DNA of 64,000 bases, taken from positions 3,234,862-3,298,861 of the forward strand of contig NZ_LFTY01000002.1 of NCBI RefSeq assembly GCF_001078595.1, in the 5' to 3' direction. Made by a program: the position numbers and the translations under genes. Shown here one piece after another: positions 11,120-19,062 of the stretch; position 1 is the stretch's first letter, and the number at the start of each line of letters is the position of its first letter. This DNA is from Candidatus Rhodobacter oscarellae (lineage in GTDB: Bacteria; Pseudomonadota; Alphaproteobacteria; Rhodobacterales; Rhodobacteraceae). The notes below the pieces were generated by a model that was not told the DNA's origin, searched no databases, and was given only the letters and a program-made list of their open reading frames with translations.

Positions 11120-11157
11120 GTCGGACTTTTGTCGGCAAAGCGTCGGATTTCCGTCGG
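11120..11157. repeat. Four GTCGG motifs at exact 11-bp spacing
   Basis: GTCGG begins at 11120, 11131, 11142 and 11153, one helical turn apart, so the motifs face the same side of the DNA. The spacers differ (ACTTTT, CAAAGC, ATTTCC), which speaks against a recent tandem duplication. They lie about 150 bp upstream of the secreted-protein gene and could be a phased protein-binding array. Confidence 0.5.
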
Positions 11158-11203
11158 GCAGGGTGCCCGAAAACGGCGTGGTTAACACACCGCGCGCAGT
11201 CTC

Positions 11204-11226
11204 GTAGGGTGGGCAATTTGCCCACC
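11204..11226. repeat. REP palindrome, copy 1 (upstream of RAYT)
   Basis: GTAGGGTGGGCAATTTGCCC followed by ACC; the core GGTGGGCAATTTGCCCACC (11208-11226) is a perfect palindrome apart from its central base. The same element ends the RAYT gene (11812-11838), and a variant lies inside it (11542-11565). Confidence 0.85.
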
Positions 11227-11281
11227 GCACTTCCAGAGCAGTCAGAAACCATTCCTTAACCACGACGGGCGAGCCTTGCTT

Positions 11282-11815
11282 ATGTCAAATTACAAGCGCT
11301 TCAAAATAGCCGGGGCGACATATTACTTCACCGTGGCGCTGGCCAACCGATCTTCGGCTTTGCTCGTGGACCAGATCGGGACGCTGCGGGAGGCCTACTC
11401 GGCGACTTTTGCGGAGCATCCTCTTGAGTGCGACGCTATGGTCGTGCTTCCCGATCACCTGCACGCGGTCTGGACCCTCCCGGTTGGAGATAGCGATTAC
11501 TCGGAGCGTTGGCGCAAGATCAAATCTCGCTTTTCGCGGGCGGTGGGCAGAATTGCCCACCCTACGTTCCGCTCATACAGTAAAGTCAAGAAGCGCGAGC
11601 GCGGGATTTGGCAGAGACGGTTCTGGGAGCATACGATCCGAAGTGAGGCGGATTATCGGGTGCATGTGGAATATTGTTGGGGCAATCCGGTGAAGCACGG
11701 GCTTGTCGCGCGGGCGGCAGATTGGCCGTATTCCTCGATCCATCGGGAAATCCGTGCCGGGCGTGTGGATGCGTCCTGGGTGGGGGCAGATGTTGACGGC
11801 GATTTCGGAGAGTAG
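11282..11815 (+). CDS. REP-associated tyrosine transposase (RAYT, Y1/IS200-like)
   Basis: Single-domain HUH-type Y1 transposase of 177 residues. Family marks are the N-terminal GATYYFTVAL strand, the metal-binding His pair in PDHLHAVWTLP, the block GIWQRRFWEHTIR and the catalytic-tyrosine helix HVEYCWGNPVKHGLV. RAYTs are domesticated relatives of IS200/IS605 transposases thought to mobilise REP palindromes. A TTG two codons upstream (11276) could also start it. The gene lies between two copies of the same REP; the downstream one supplies the TAG stop codon, and a third copy lies within the coding region. Confidence 0.9.
   Translation: MSNYKRFKIAGATYYFTVALANRSSALLVDQIGTLREAYSATFAEHPLECDAMVVLPDHLHAVWTLPVGDSDYSERWRKIKSRFSRAVGRIAHPTFRSYSKVKKRERGIWQRRFWEHTIRSEADYRVHVEYCWGNPVKHGLVARAADWPYSSIHREIRAGRVDASWVGADVDGDFGE
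11542..11565. repeat. REP palindrome, copy 2, inside the RAYT coding sequence
   Basis: GGTGGGCAGAATTGCCCACC (11542-11561) followed by CTACG, the reverse-oriented tail of the flanking REPs. It is translated as VGRIAHPT in the middle of the transposase, in a loop between the conserved blocks RWRKIKSRFSR and KRERGIWQRRFWEH. The frame is kept. Confidence 0.8.
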
Positions 11816-11838
11816 GGTGGGCAATTTGCCCACCTTAC
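11812..11838. repeat. REP palindrome, copy 3 (overlaps RAYT stop codon)
   Basis: GTAGGGTGGGCAATTTGCCC then ACCTTAC. The TAG at 11813-11815 is both part of the conserved GTAGGGTGGG arm and the stop codon of the RAYT gene. The right side abuts an IS5-type transposase remnant. Confidence 0.85.
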
Positions 11839-12055
11839 GGCTCGCTTTGGCAAGCATCGACCATTGGCAGCTGGTTGCGGCGATGTATTGGATCGCGTCC
11901 CAAACCGATCGGATGTCGGGCCTGCGCGGGCAACCACCCTTGGCCTTGGGCGGCATGACCGGCGCGGTCAAGGCCCGCTCTTCATCCGTACAACCGCTTG
12001 CGTAACGCTAGCCGCGTCGGTCATAGTCCGCGCGAGTGATTTCAGTCCACGGCAT
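11835..12055 (-). pseudogene. IS5-family transposase remnant (N-terminal part)
   Basis: Reading from 12055, the translation is MPWTEITRADYDRRG, a TAG stop (12008-12010), then RYASGCTDEERALTAPVMPP and further PRRPDIRSVWDAIQYIAATS and CQWSMLAKAS. This matches the usual start of IS5/IS1182-like transposases (MPWTE..RADY.R.GLRYASD.TDEEW, then DAIxYIAxTGCQWRML). Only about 70 codons remain; the rest is lost at the REP at 11812-11838. It is dead by nonsense and truncation. Confidence 0.7.
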
Positions 12056-12176
12056 TGCATTCCCCCGGTTTCGCAAATCACGAGGATCACAAGTGCCTGA
12101 AATCATTCAACTTAGTTTTCGGTCGGGCTCTTCGAGCGGTAATTGAAGTATTTGGCGAGCGCGGGGTCAAAAAAAT

Positions 12177-13256
12177 ATGCGAAGTGAAATTGAGAACCCA
12201 TACACCAATCTGCCACCCTCGGCTTTTTGGCGATCTGCCATTGCGGATGTCGGATTGTTCGGGCTTCAGGATCTGTGGGAAGGTAAGCTTGACATCAACG
12301 AAACCTGTCGGTTTGCAACGTTTGGCTCCTGTTTTGCCCAACACATTAGCCGAGCACTTGTTGAGCGAAAATTGAACTGGATCAACGCCGAGCCAGCACC
12401 AGGTCGGACTCCCGCGAGTTTGGCTTCTCGGTACAATTATGGCATTTTTTCAGCGCGCACGGCAAATATCTATACCGCACGGCAATTACTTGAATGGGCG
12501 AAGCTGGCGAACGCGACTGAATACGCAGAAAACATCGAAGTGTGGGAGGACGGTGGCTGTTTTCGAGATAGTCTTCGACCAATGATCGAACCCAATGGGT
12601 TCAAGGACCGTACCCAAACCATTGCTATGCTACAGAGCACGGCAAGAGCATTTCGAGCCGCGATCACCGAAGCCGATGTGTTCGTGTTTACGCTTGGGCT
12701 CACGGAAGGGTGGGAAAACAAGAAAAACGGGCAGCCCTATGGGTTATGTCCCGGTACATTGGCCGGGACATATGATCAAGAAACGCATGTGTTCAAAAAC
12801 TATCGCTATCCGGATGTCATGGCACATCTAGAGGAGGCCCTAGAAATACTGTGGACGCTGAACCCTAGCTTACAGTTTTTGTTCACAGTTTCTCCAGTCC
12901 CTCTCACAGCAACTGCTAACCCTGGAACGCATGTATTGGTCGCAACGACATATTCCAAATCGGTTCTGCGGGCCGTTGCATCTGATATGGCGCAGAACCA
13001 TAGCAGAATTGACTACTTTCCATCCTACGAAATAATCACCGGAACACCGACACGTGCCATGTTCTTTGAGCCGAATATGCGATCTGTTTCACCGTATGGC
13101 GTACGGTTTGTCATGGAGCATTTTTTTACTGGCTTGGGGATTTCGGCGCCGCCCTCATCGGAAAACGACGATGAAAAGCAACAACTTGAAATGGTTGCCG
13201 ATGAACAAGATGTGGTGTGTGAAGAGATGATACTGGAACAATACAATGGACGCTGA
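12177..13256 (+). CDS. GSCFA-domain protein 1
   Basis: 359 residues of the GSCFA family, a predicted SGNH-like hydrolase fold whose natural substrate is unknown. The name-giving block is FATFGSCFAQHISRALVER near residues 47-65; VFTLGLTEGWENK and LFTVSPVPLTAT are further conserved blocks, and HSRIDYFPSYEIITG matches the last block. No signal peptide is seen, so it is probably cytoplasmic. It overlaps the following SGNH-like gene by 11 bp. The DNA here is clearly AT-richer than the flanks, which suggests acquisition. No strong ribosome site precedes ATG 12177. Confidence 0.85.
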   Translation: MRSEIENPYTNLPPSAFWRSAIADVGLFGLQDLWEGKLDINETCRFATFGSCFAQHISRALVERKLNWINAEPAPGRTPASLASRYNYGIFSARTANIYTARQLLEWAKLANATEYAENIEVWEDGGCFRDSLRPMIEPNGFKDRTQTIAMLQSTARAFRAAITEADVFVFTLGLTEGWENKKNGQPYGLCPGTLAGTYDQETHVFKNYRYPDVMAHLEEALEILWTLNPSLQFLFTVSPVPLTATANPGTHVLVATTYSKSVLRAVASDMAQNHSRIDYFPSYEIITGTPTRAMFFEPNMRSVSPYGVRFVMEHFFTGLGISAPPSSENDDEKQQLEMVADEQDVVCEEMILEQYNGR

Positions 13257-13926
13257 TCTCATCATCTTCGGTGATAGCCACGCCATTGCATGTGCCGAGG
13301 GTGCAAGACAACACGGATTGAACCCCGCATTCTTCTATGCGTCCGGGTTGGCATGGCATGGGCCGCGATTTAGATTCCACAGGCGGCACGGATTAACGAG
13401 CCCGCGCCCCAAGCTGTTGGGGCGGATTCAAAATCTACATGAGCAACTGGGAACAGACGACATCTTCTCGACCGGCCTGCCTATTATTGCGAGCATTGGA
13501 TATCATTTAGGCCAAATTGCCAAACCACTGTCTTGGAATAATCACGCGCCATGCTCCGGTGATTTGGAGGCGGGAGGGTTGTTTCTTTCAGACGACTTTT
13601 TGACCGAATATGTGATGAATTTCCGAAAGAAGCACATTGAAATACTTGTTGCTCTATCAAGGAGGGCGAGTGTCATCGTGGTGACACCGCCCCCGTTTCA
13701 AGCGCCCGACATGTTTTGGCGGGTTCGGGAGATTATTACCCGAGAATTAGAAGTGAATGGGGTTAACGTATTCAAAGCGGAGAGAATTGCTGAAAACCAA
13801 GAGAGCGGATATTTAGATGACCTGGCTGAAGCCGACGGAGTTCACGGCAATGCTAAATACGGAGAAGTCTTGATCAATTGTCTGATCAAGGACAATGCGC
13901 TGGACGTGGTTGGTTCCCAAAAGTGA
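13246..13926 (+). CDS. SGNH/GDSL-like hydrolase paired with GSCFA
   Basis: 226 residues. The N-terminus DADLIIFGDSHAIACAEGA fits SGNH block I (GDS-H) with the serine nucleophile, and the C-terminal EADGVHGNAKYGEVLI fits block V (D-x-x-H) with the catalytic Asp and His. SVIVVTPPPFQAPD between them matches the usual strand before the last block. No signal peptide. The start ATG 13246 lies within the end of the GSCFA gene, so the two are translationally coupled and likely act together. Substrate unknown; sugar O-acyl groups are a family-based guess. Confidence 0.65.
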   Translation: MDADLIIFGDSHAIACAEGARQHGLNPAFFYASGLAWHGPRFRFHRRHGLTSPRPKLLGRIQNLHEQLGTDDIFSTGLPIIASIGYHLGQIAKPLSWNNHAPCSGDLEAGGLFLSDDFLTEYVMNFRKKHIEILVALSRRASVIVVTPPPFQAPDMFWRVREIITRELEVNGVNVFKAERIAENQESGYLDDLAEADGVHGNAKYGEVLINCLIKDNALDVVGSQK

Positions 13927-14040
13927 AGTAACTCTCGTCTAGAGGGGATTCCACATCTCCCACTCGGACGCCTTCCCCAGAATCCGTGCCATCATGCTGC
14001 CCATGTCTGACGTCAGCAGCAATGGGACAGATGGGGGTGA

Positions 14041-15213
14041 CTATTCGCTGGCGTCTTCATCATCCCATTTTTGGAGGATCTTGTTTAAAAAATCGCGTTT
14101 GGCCAAGTCAATCTCTTCATCACTATCCAAAGGTCCGCCACGGTTGATAAGCCGGCGAAGCCTGAACTTGCGCCGGCGGTTTAGAATGTCCTCAAGCTCG
14201 TATGGCAGCAGGCCACTGGCAGCACAGGCGCGCGCCCAGGATATCGCGAGATCCGGCGGCGGATTGTCCTCGGGGCTATCGCACCAATGATGCTCAAAGA
14301 GTGTCATGATGAACCGCAGCACCCGCGTTGGGGGGTGGCGGCGGTCTGGCTTCCATGGCGAGTGGAAAACATCCATCACGATTTCAAACGAGGGCCAATA
14401 ATACAGGTGCCCTTCGTCCTGATGCCGACGCACGATGTTGTCGATGGCAACCCTCAGGATAGACTTTGAAACACTATTGGACGTCAGGCAGGAGTTCTCG
14501 CGGAAGGTTGCGATCAGTGGGATCGGGGAAAGCGTGAACAAAATCTTGGCGTCGGGGCGATGTTTGCGGATCAGCTGATAGATCGCTTCAAGGTTCTCGC
14601 TGTTCTCTTCGACCGTGGAAACGCGAAACTTATGGCGATCTGGATCGTAGACGTCTTTGGGGATGGTGCGCCAGAAGACATTTCCGGTCGGCTCATCGTA
14701 CCAGACCTCAGAGAGGCCAAAAGTCAGAATGAAGACGTCCGTCTCGTCGAAGATTTTCTTCGTTTCCGATTGGATTTCAGGGTCATAGCCGAATTCTTCG
14801 GCTTTGTATCCATGCCATAGGGGCTGATCAAAGACCTTGTCTTCCCAGGCCCACTCAAACTGTTGACGGATGACGAAACTGTTCACCATTCCCTCACCCA
14901 TCGTCACGACATAGGCTCGGGTTGCGTCGTCGCCTTTGTTCAGTACCCGAAAATTCCGCTTGCTGAGCCAATCAGAGATGTTGGATGCGAAACAAGACCC
15001 AAACGCTGTGATCTTCGTATCGGGCTTGATGGGTTTGTCATTCGGCAGCCAGCCGTTCAGGACGAATTCGTTAACGCAGTCCTCTGAAACCATCTGGGCG
15101 CAGGAAGGGTTAAATTGGGTATGGTCGCCTCGAAACCAAGTGCCGTGCCTGCCCGCGTCCGAGCCTTCTCCGGAAATACGAACTGCGGCTGACTCTGTTA
15201 TTTTTTTTACCAT
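14041..15213 (-). CDS. GSCFA-domain protein 2
   Basis: 390 residues, second member of the GSCFA family, convergent to the first pair. The block ITAFGSCFASNISDWLSKR is near residues 68-86, followed by VFILTFGLSEVWYDEPTGNVFW, ILFTLSPIPLIATF and LYYWPSFEIVMDVF. It differs enough from the 12177 protein to be a separate subfamily rather than a fresh duplicate. The C-terminus is long, charged and rich in Arg, Asp and Glu (RRRKFRLRRLINRG). The start ATG at 15213 has AGGTGA upstream. The TAG stop is followed in frame by about 33 open codons, taken as chance. Confidence 0.85.
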   Translation of the reverse strand: MVKKITESAAVRISGEGSDAGRHGTWFRGDHTQFNPSCAQMVSEDCVNEFVLNGWLPNDKPIKPDTKITAFGSCFASNISDWLSKRNFRVLNKGDDATRAYVVTMGEGMVNSFVIRQQFEWAWEDKVFDQPLWHGYKAEEFGYDPEIQSETKKIFDETDVFILTFGLSEVWYDEPTGNVFWRTIPKDVYDPDRHKFRVSTVEENSENLEAIYQLIRKHRPDAKILFTLSPIPLIATFRENSCLTSNSVSKSILRVAIDNIVRRHQDEGHLYYWPSFEIVMDVFHSPWKPDRRHPPTRVLRFIMTLFEHHWCDSPEDNPPPDLAISWARACAASGLLPYELEDILNRRRKFRLRRLINRGGPLDSDEEIDLAKRDFLNKILQKWDDEDASE

Positions 15214-15831
15214 TTTCTATTCACCTGAACTCACCGTGTTACCTAACAAGATAATACATAGGATGTATACAAAGCAGCCATTCTTGTCACTCTCAATCCC
15301 CGCGCGAGTGACCAAGCTGATAGCTGTCCCGAAAACCTATGACAAAGCGATTGGGGTCCTGGAAGGTTTTGTGATGGTGGGGCATGATCATCGGATATGC
15401 TCACGTTTCAACAACAGACTAAAACCTTGACGCCCAGACCGACGCGTTGACGGCGGCGGGAGCTGAACACATGTTCTGTGGATAAGTAAGCGGAGCCAAG
15501 GCGGGACGTCCAGAGCCAATCGCAATGCTTAACAAGATACGCGTCCATTCGAACAGAGTACAGCATTCGGCAGAATGGGCGCCGAGCCCGGCGTCGCGGC
15601 GCCCGACATGAACTTCGCCTGCCAACGCGCGATTGTCTCGGTATCGACAGGGACGGCGAAAGATCAAGAGTTTGGCCATTGCGGTCAACGGCCGGACTGG
15701 TGCGGTCCGAAAGCCGGGGTATGCGCCGTTAGCATTGGGCAGCTATGAGCCCCGGGAAGCGAATGCTGCAGACAGGCTGAATGTCTGCTAAGTTGGCCAT
15801 GGGTAGTTAGATCAACACTTCAGGGGATCTT
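15214..15831. other. Gene-free stretch at the edge of the AT-rich island
   Basis: About 620 bp without a supportable gene. The first 80 bp are AT-rich and probably hold the promoter of the GSCFA gene at 14041-15213. From about 15430 the base composition returns to that of the chromosome. Short open frames on both strands show no recognisable protein family. Confidence 0.5.
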
Positions 15832-16200
15832 ATGGCATTGGAATTAGACGACGCGCTTACCGCCTACGGTCAAGCATGGGTCGAAACAGATCGGGAGCGC
15901 CGACTCGCAATTCTTGAAACCTGTTGGAGTGAAACCGGACGTTACCTCGATCCCAACGGCTCGGCCCAGGGCAGAACTGAATTGGCCGATCTCATTGGGT
16001 CATTTCATCAACAAATGCCCGGTGCGCGTATCGAGCTGGCGAGTCGTGCAAGTGCCCATCACGCTCGGATATATTTTCACTGGAAGATGGTCACTGCTGA
16101 AGGGCAAACGGCCTTGGAGGGCGTAGACTTCGGAACACTCGCGGAGGACGGACGAATTGACGAGATCGTTGGCTTTTTTGGTCCTCCGCCCAACCCATGA
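15832..16200 (+). CDS. SnoaL-like / NTF2-fold protein
   Basis: 122 residues matching the NTF2-like (SnoaL) fold in length and pattern: an N-terminal helix (LDDALTAYGQAWVETD), the short helix and hairpin around CWSETGRYLDPNGSAQG, and closing strands ARIYFHWKMV and GRIDEIVGFFGPP. Members act as small hydrolases, cyclases or ligand binders; no catalytic set is certain here. The ATG has AGGGGAT upstream. It stands alone at the right border of the island. Confidence 0.75.
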   Translation: MALELDDALTAYGQAWVETDRERRLAILETCWSETGRYLDPNGSAQGRTELADLIGSFHQQMPGARIELASRASAHHARIYFHWKMVTAEGQTALEGVDFGTLAEDGRIDEIVGFFGPPPNP

Positions 16201-16477
16201 ATTCGAGTTTCACGCTGCGTGCGCATGCCGCGGTGTTTATTCTTCGAAAGCGCCGCTGCACCGCAGCCATTGAAGCGGTCGTTGATGCGGCGTGCTGCAA
16301 ATCGAATGTGCCCGAGTGACAGTTTGTCGTGCCATGCCCGGGCAATTGCGAGCTTTGCTGCGGCCATTTTAGCGACTGATTAGTCCAGGGAATTCGTTGC
16401 CACGACTGTGTCAGGCGATTTAATCATCGAGTGTTTTCGTCGTCATGGTATGTCTATCGCATTGGCCGGTGAGAAGT

Positions 16478-17260
16478 TCATAAAGGGCGCCGGGCCAGCG
16501 AAAAAACCTGCCCGGTTGGGCCGCCGACGGGCTGCGTGGCCATCTGCAGGGCAAGGGCGGCGACCTCGTCGGGGTGCTTGACGCGCTCCCAGGGGGGCAG
16601 GCCCTTGGGCAACGCCTCTTTGCCCAGCGCCAGGATCTCCTCTGGCATGCGTTCCGCGCCTGGGGCGGGGTTGTCGAAGGTCTCGGTTGCGTTGGGACCC
16701 GGGATCAGCGTGTTCACGTCGATGTCGCGCGGCCATAGTTCGTTGGCCAGCCCCTCGGTCATCATCCGCAGCGCGGCTTTGGAGCTGTGATAGGCGCTGC
16801 TGTTCGCCCCCGCGCTGTATCCCTTGCCTGAGTTCAGGTTGATGATCTTGCCGCCGTTGCGCATCCCCGCCAGCAGATGCCGGATGACAAGGTAGGGCCC
16901 GCGCAAGTTGACCTCCATGGTCCGCCACCAGAGATCCGGGTCAGAGGCCTCGAACGCGCCGCGCTCTAGATAGGCGCCCGCGTTGTTGACGATGATGTCG
17001 ACATGGCCAAACGCGGCGCGCGTGTCGTCGCAGAAGGCTTCGGCCTGGGTGGCGTCGCCAAGGTCGGCGGGCTTGGCAAAGCAGCGCTGGCCATGCGCCT
17101 CTATCTCGGTCTGGATGGCCGCGAGATCGCTTTCGGACCGCGCGCAGATCGCCAGATCGGCCCCCGCTTTGGCGAAGGCCAGCGCGATGGATTTATCGAT
17201 GCCTTTGCCAGCGCCGGTGACGACCGCGGCTTTGCCCGCAAGGTGGGGCTCACCGCTCAT
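16478..17260 (-). CDS. SDR family oxidoreductase
   Basis: 260-residue classical short-chain dehydrogenase. The cofactor loop reads TGAGKGIDKSIA, with Asp in place of the last Gly of TGxxxGxG, an unusual change. NNAG follows near residue 90, and the catalytic residues are Ser in NLNSGKGYS and Tyr/Lys in YHSSK. It is the last gene of the left-hand catabolic operon and overlaps the transketolase N-subunit gene by 11 bp, so it probably oxidises or reduces an intermediate of that pathway. Confidence 0.88.
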   Translation of the reverse strand: MSGEPHLAGKAAVVTGAGKGIDKSIALAFAKAGADLAICARSESDLAAIQTEIEAHGQRCFAKPADLGDATQAEAFCDDTRAAFGHVDIIVNNAGAYLERGAFEASDPDLWWRTMEVNLRGPYLVIRHLLAGMRNGGKIINLNSGKGYSAGANSSAYHSSKAALRMMTEGLANELWPRDIDVNTLIPGPNATETFDNPAPGAERMPEEILALGKEALPKGLPPWERVKHPDEVAALALQMATQPVGGPTGQVFSLARRPL

Positions 17261-18095
17261 GTTGCGTCTCCAATTCTGCGAGGGCCGCGTTGATGTCCGC
17301 CAACCCCGCGTCCCAATCCACCGCGCCCTTGGCGGTGTAATGCGCCATCGGCAGCGCCTTCTGCAAACAGTCGATCCCGTCCCAAAGCCGCGTGTCGCAG
17401 ATCATCACAAAGGGCTTGTCCTTGGTCGCACGCGCCGCGCCGAACGTATCCATCAGCTCTTGCACATCGGTGCCGCTGATCCGCCGCGCGGCAAAGCCAA
17501 AGGCCTCGAACTTGGCATCCACCGGCTCCACGCCCATCACATCCGCCGCATGGCCAGAGGCCTGCATGTCATTGTTGTCGACGATGTAGCAAAGGTTATC
17601 CAAACGCTGATGCCCGGCGAACATCGCGCCCTCCCAGGTGTTCCCCTCCTGCAGCTCGCCATCGGAGAAGAGGCAATAGACCCGCGCGTCTGACCCCTGC
17701 TGGCGCAGCGCCCAGGCCAGGCCCGCCGACTGGCTTGGCCCCTGCCCCAGCGAACCCGCGGTCATCTCGAACCCCAACTGCCCCTCGATGGGGCTTTGAT
17801 CCACCCAGGACCCATCGGCGTTGATCCTGCGCAGGTCGTCCAACGAATAGTGCCCGGTCTCGGCCAGGGCGGCGTAGGTCATGATCGCGTCATGACCGTT
17901 GGACAGCACGAAGCGGTCCTTGAACCAGCCCTCGCCATCGGGGCGAAGCTCGTCGAAATAGAGCGTGGCGGCGATATCCGCGAGCGCGACGCCCTGCGCG
18001 GCATAGCCCCCGCGTTGGCGGCAGATATCCAGCACGTTGCGGCGGATCTTGGCGGCGGTGATCTCTAGCTCTAGCGGAGAGGAGTTGCGTCTCAT
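17250..18095 (-). CDS. Transketolase-like protein, N-terminal (TPP-binding) subunit
   Basis: 281 residues equal to the N-terminal half of transketolase. The TPP-binding motif is seen as LFSDGELQEGNTWEGAMFAGHQRLDNLCYIVDNND (GDG appears as SDG), and LSNGHDAIMTYAAL and GSLGQGPSQSAGLAWAL are the conserved histidine and glycine-rich segments. Split transketolases occur in apulose-4-phosphate and sulfosugar pathways as well as in uncharacterised clusters. It overlaps the C-terminal subunit gene by 4 bp. It looks intact. Confidence 0.88.
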   Translation of the reverse strand: MRRNSSPLELEITAAKIRRNVLDICRQRGGYAAQGVALADIAATLYFDELRPDGEGWFKDRFVLSNGHDAIMTYAALAETGHYSLDDLRRINADGSWVDQSPIEGQLGFEMTAGSLGQGPSQSAGLAWALRQQGSDARVYCLFSDGELQEGNTWEGAMFAGHQRLDNLCYIVDNNDMQASGHAADVMGVEPVDAKFEAFGFAARRISGTDVQELMDTFGAARATKDKPFVMICDTRLWDGIDCLQKALPMAHYTAKGAVDWDAGLADINAALAELETQHER

Positions 18096-19062
18096 TGCGC
18101 CACCTCGGCGATGCGTTTGGCCAGCGTTTCGGCGTCCAGCCCCAGCTGCGCGCGGATATAGGGCAGCGTGCCGCCCGGCGCCCAGCGGTTCGGCAGGCCC
18201 ATGCGGGTGATGCGCGGCCCGCCGCCCACGTCGCTGACGATCTCCGCGACCAGTGACCCCAGCCCGGTCACGATCTGGTGGTTCTCGACCGTCACGATCT
18301 GGTTATGGGCGAAGGCGAAATCGGCGATCTCTGCCTCGTTCACCGGCTTGATCGTCGGCACATGAGGACCGAGTGGTCGACGCCCTGCTGGGTCAAGATA
18401 TCCGAGGCTTCCAGCGCCCTTTGCGAGGCGTGTCCCGTGGCGATGATCCCGATGCCTGTGCCCGCGCGCAGCGTATAGGTCTTGCCCAGCTCAAACGTGA
18501 ACTTCGCCGGGTCAAGCAGGCGCGGCGTGTCGCCCCGATGCCCGCGAATGTAGGTCAGCCCCGGCAGGTCCACCGCCGCATTCACCGCGGCGCGAAAGTC
18601 GGTCGGGTCCATCGGGTCGATCACATTGGCGTTCGGGATGGCGCGCACCATCCCAAGGTCCTCCGCCGCCTGATGGTGGATCCGCGCGGGGTTTGCGATG
18701 CCGGGGGTGAAGCCGATGGCGACATTGGTCCGGCCGGTCTCGCGGTTGGTGCCGGGGCCAGAGCCCGTGCCCATGCAGATCATCATCTGATCATAGGCGC
18801 GCCGCGTGATGTAGCAGGCGAAACAGGTCGCGATGGGGATATAGCCGCCCTTGGCCACGCCCGCCGTGACCGACAGCAGGTTCTGCTCGGCCATGCCCAC
18901 GTCCAGATGTTGCGCGGGCAGCTCGTTCTTGACGCGCACGACTTGGCAATGTTTGCTGAGGTTCGAGCTCATGATCACCACGTCCTTGCGACGGGTGCAG
19001 AGGTCAAAGCTGATGTCGTCAAACGGCGCGGGGTAGAAGCTGCGGGGGCCTTCAAGCAGCAT
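18092..19062 (-). pseudogene. Transketolase-like protein, C-terminal subunit (frameshifted)
   Basis: Two frames together encode the C-terminal transketolase half. The upstream part (from 19062) has the conserved glutamate region LDVGMAEQNLLSVTAGVAKGG and RAIPNANVIDPMDP; the downstream part starts VPTIKPVNEAEIADFAFAHN and continues TVENHQIVTGLGSLVAEI. The break is near 18360, where GTCCTC-ATGTGCCG lacks one base. Restoring one base gives 324 codons including the stop, a normal length. A sequencing error cannot be excluded for this single base, but neighbouring genes carry independent lesions. Confidence 0.8.

Noticed and set aside
13939-14040. 33 codons open in frame after the TAG stop of the second GSCFA gene (…MMARILGKASEWEMWNPL)
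   Set aside because: Could be a readthrough extension or a gene remnant, but it is short, has no recognised match and the TAG context is ordinary. Chance is enough.
15419-15688. 89-codon minus-strand open frame in the island border
   Set aside because: Composition and translation look non-coding; no motif.
16077-16367. 96-codon open frame on the minus strand (MAAAKLAIARAWHDK...)
   Set aside because: Overlaps the end of the SnoaL-like gene, has no recognisable family and no ribosome site; not supportable as a gene.
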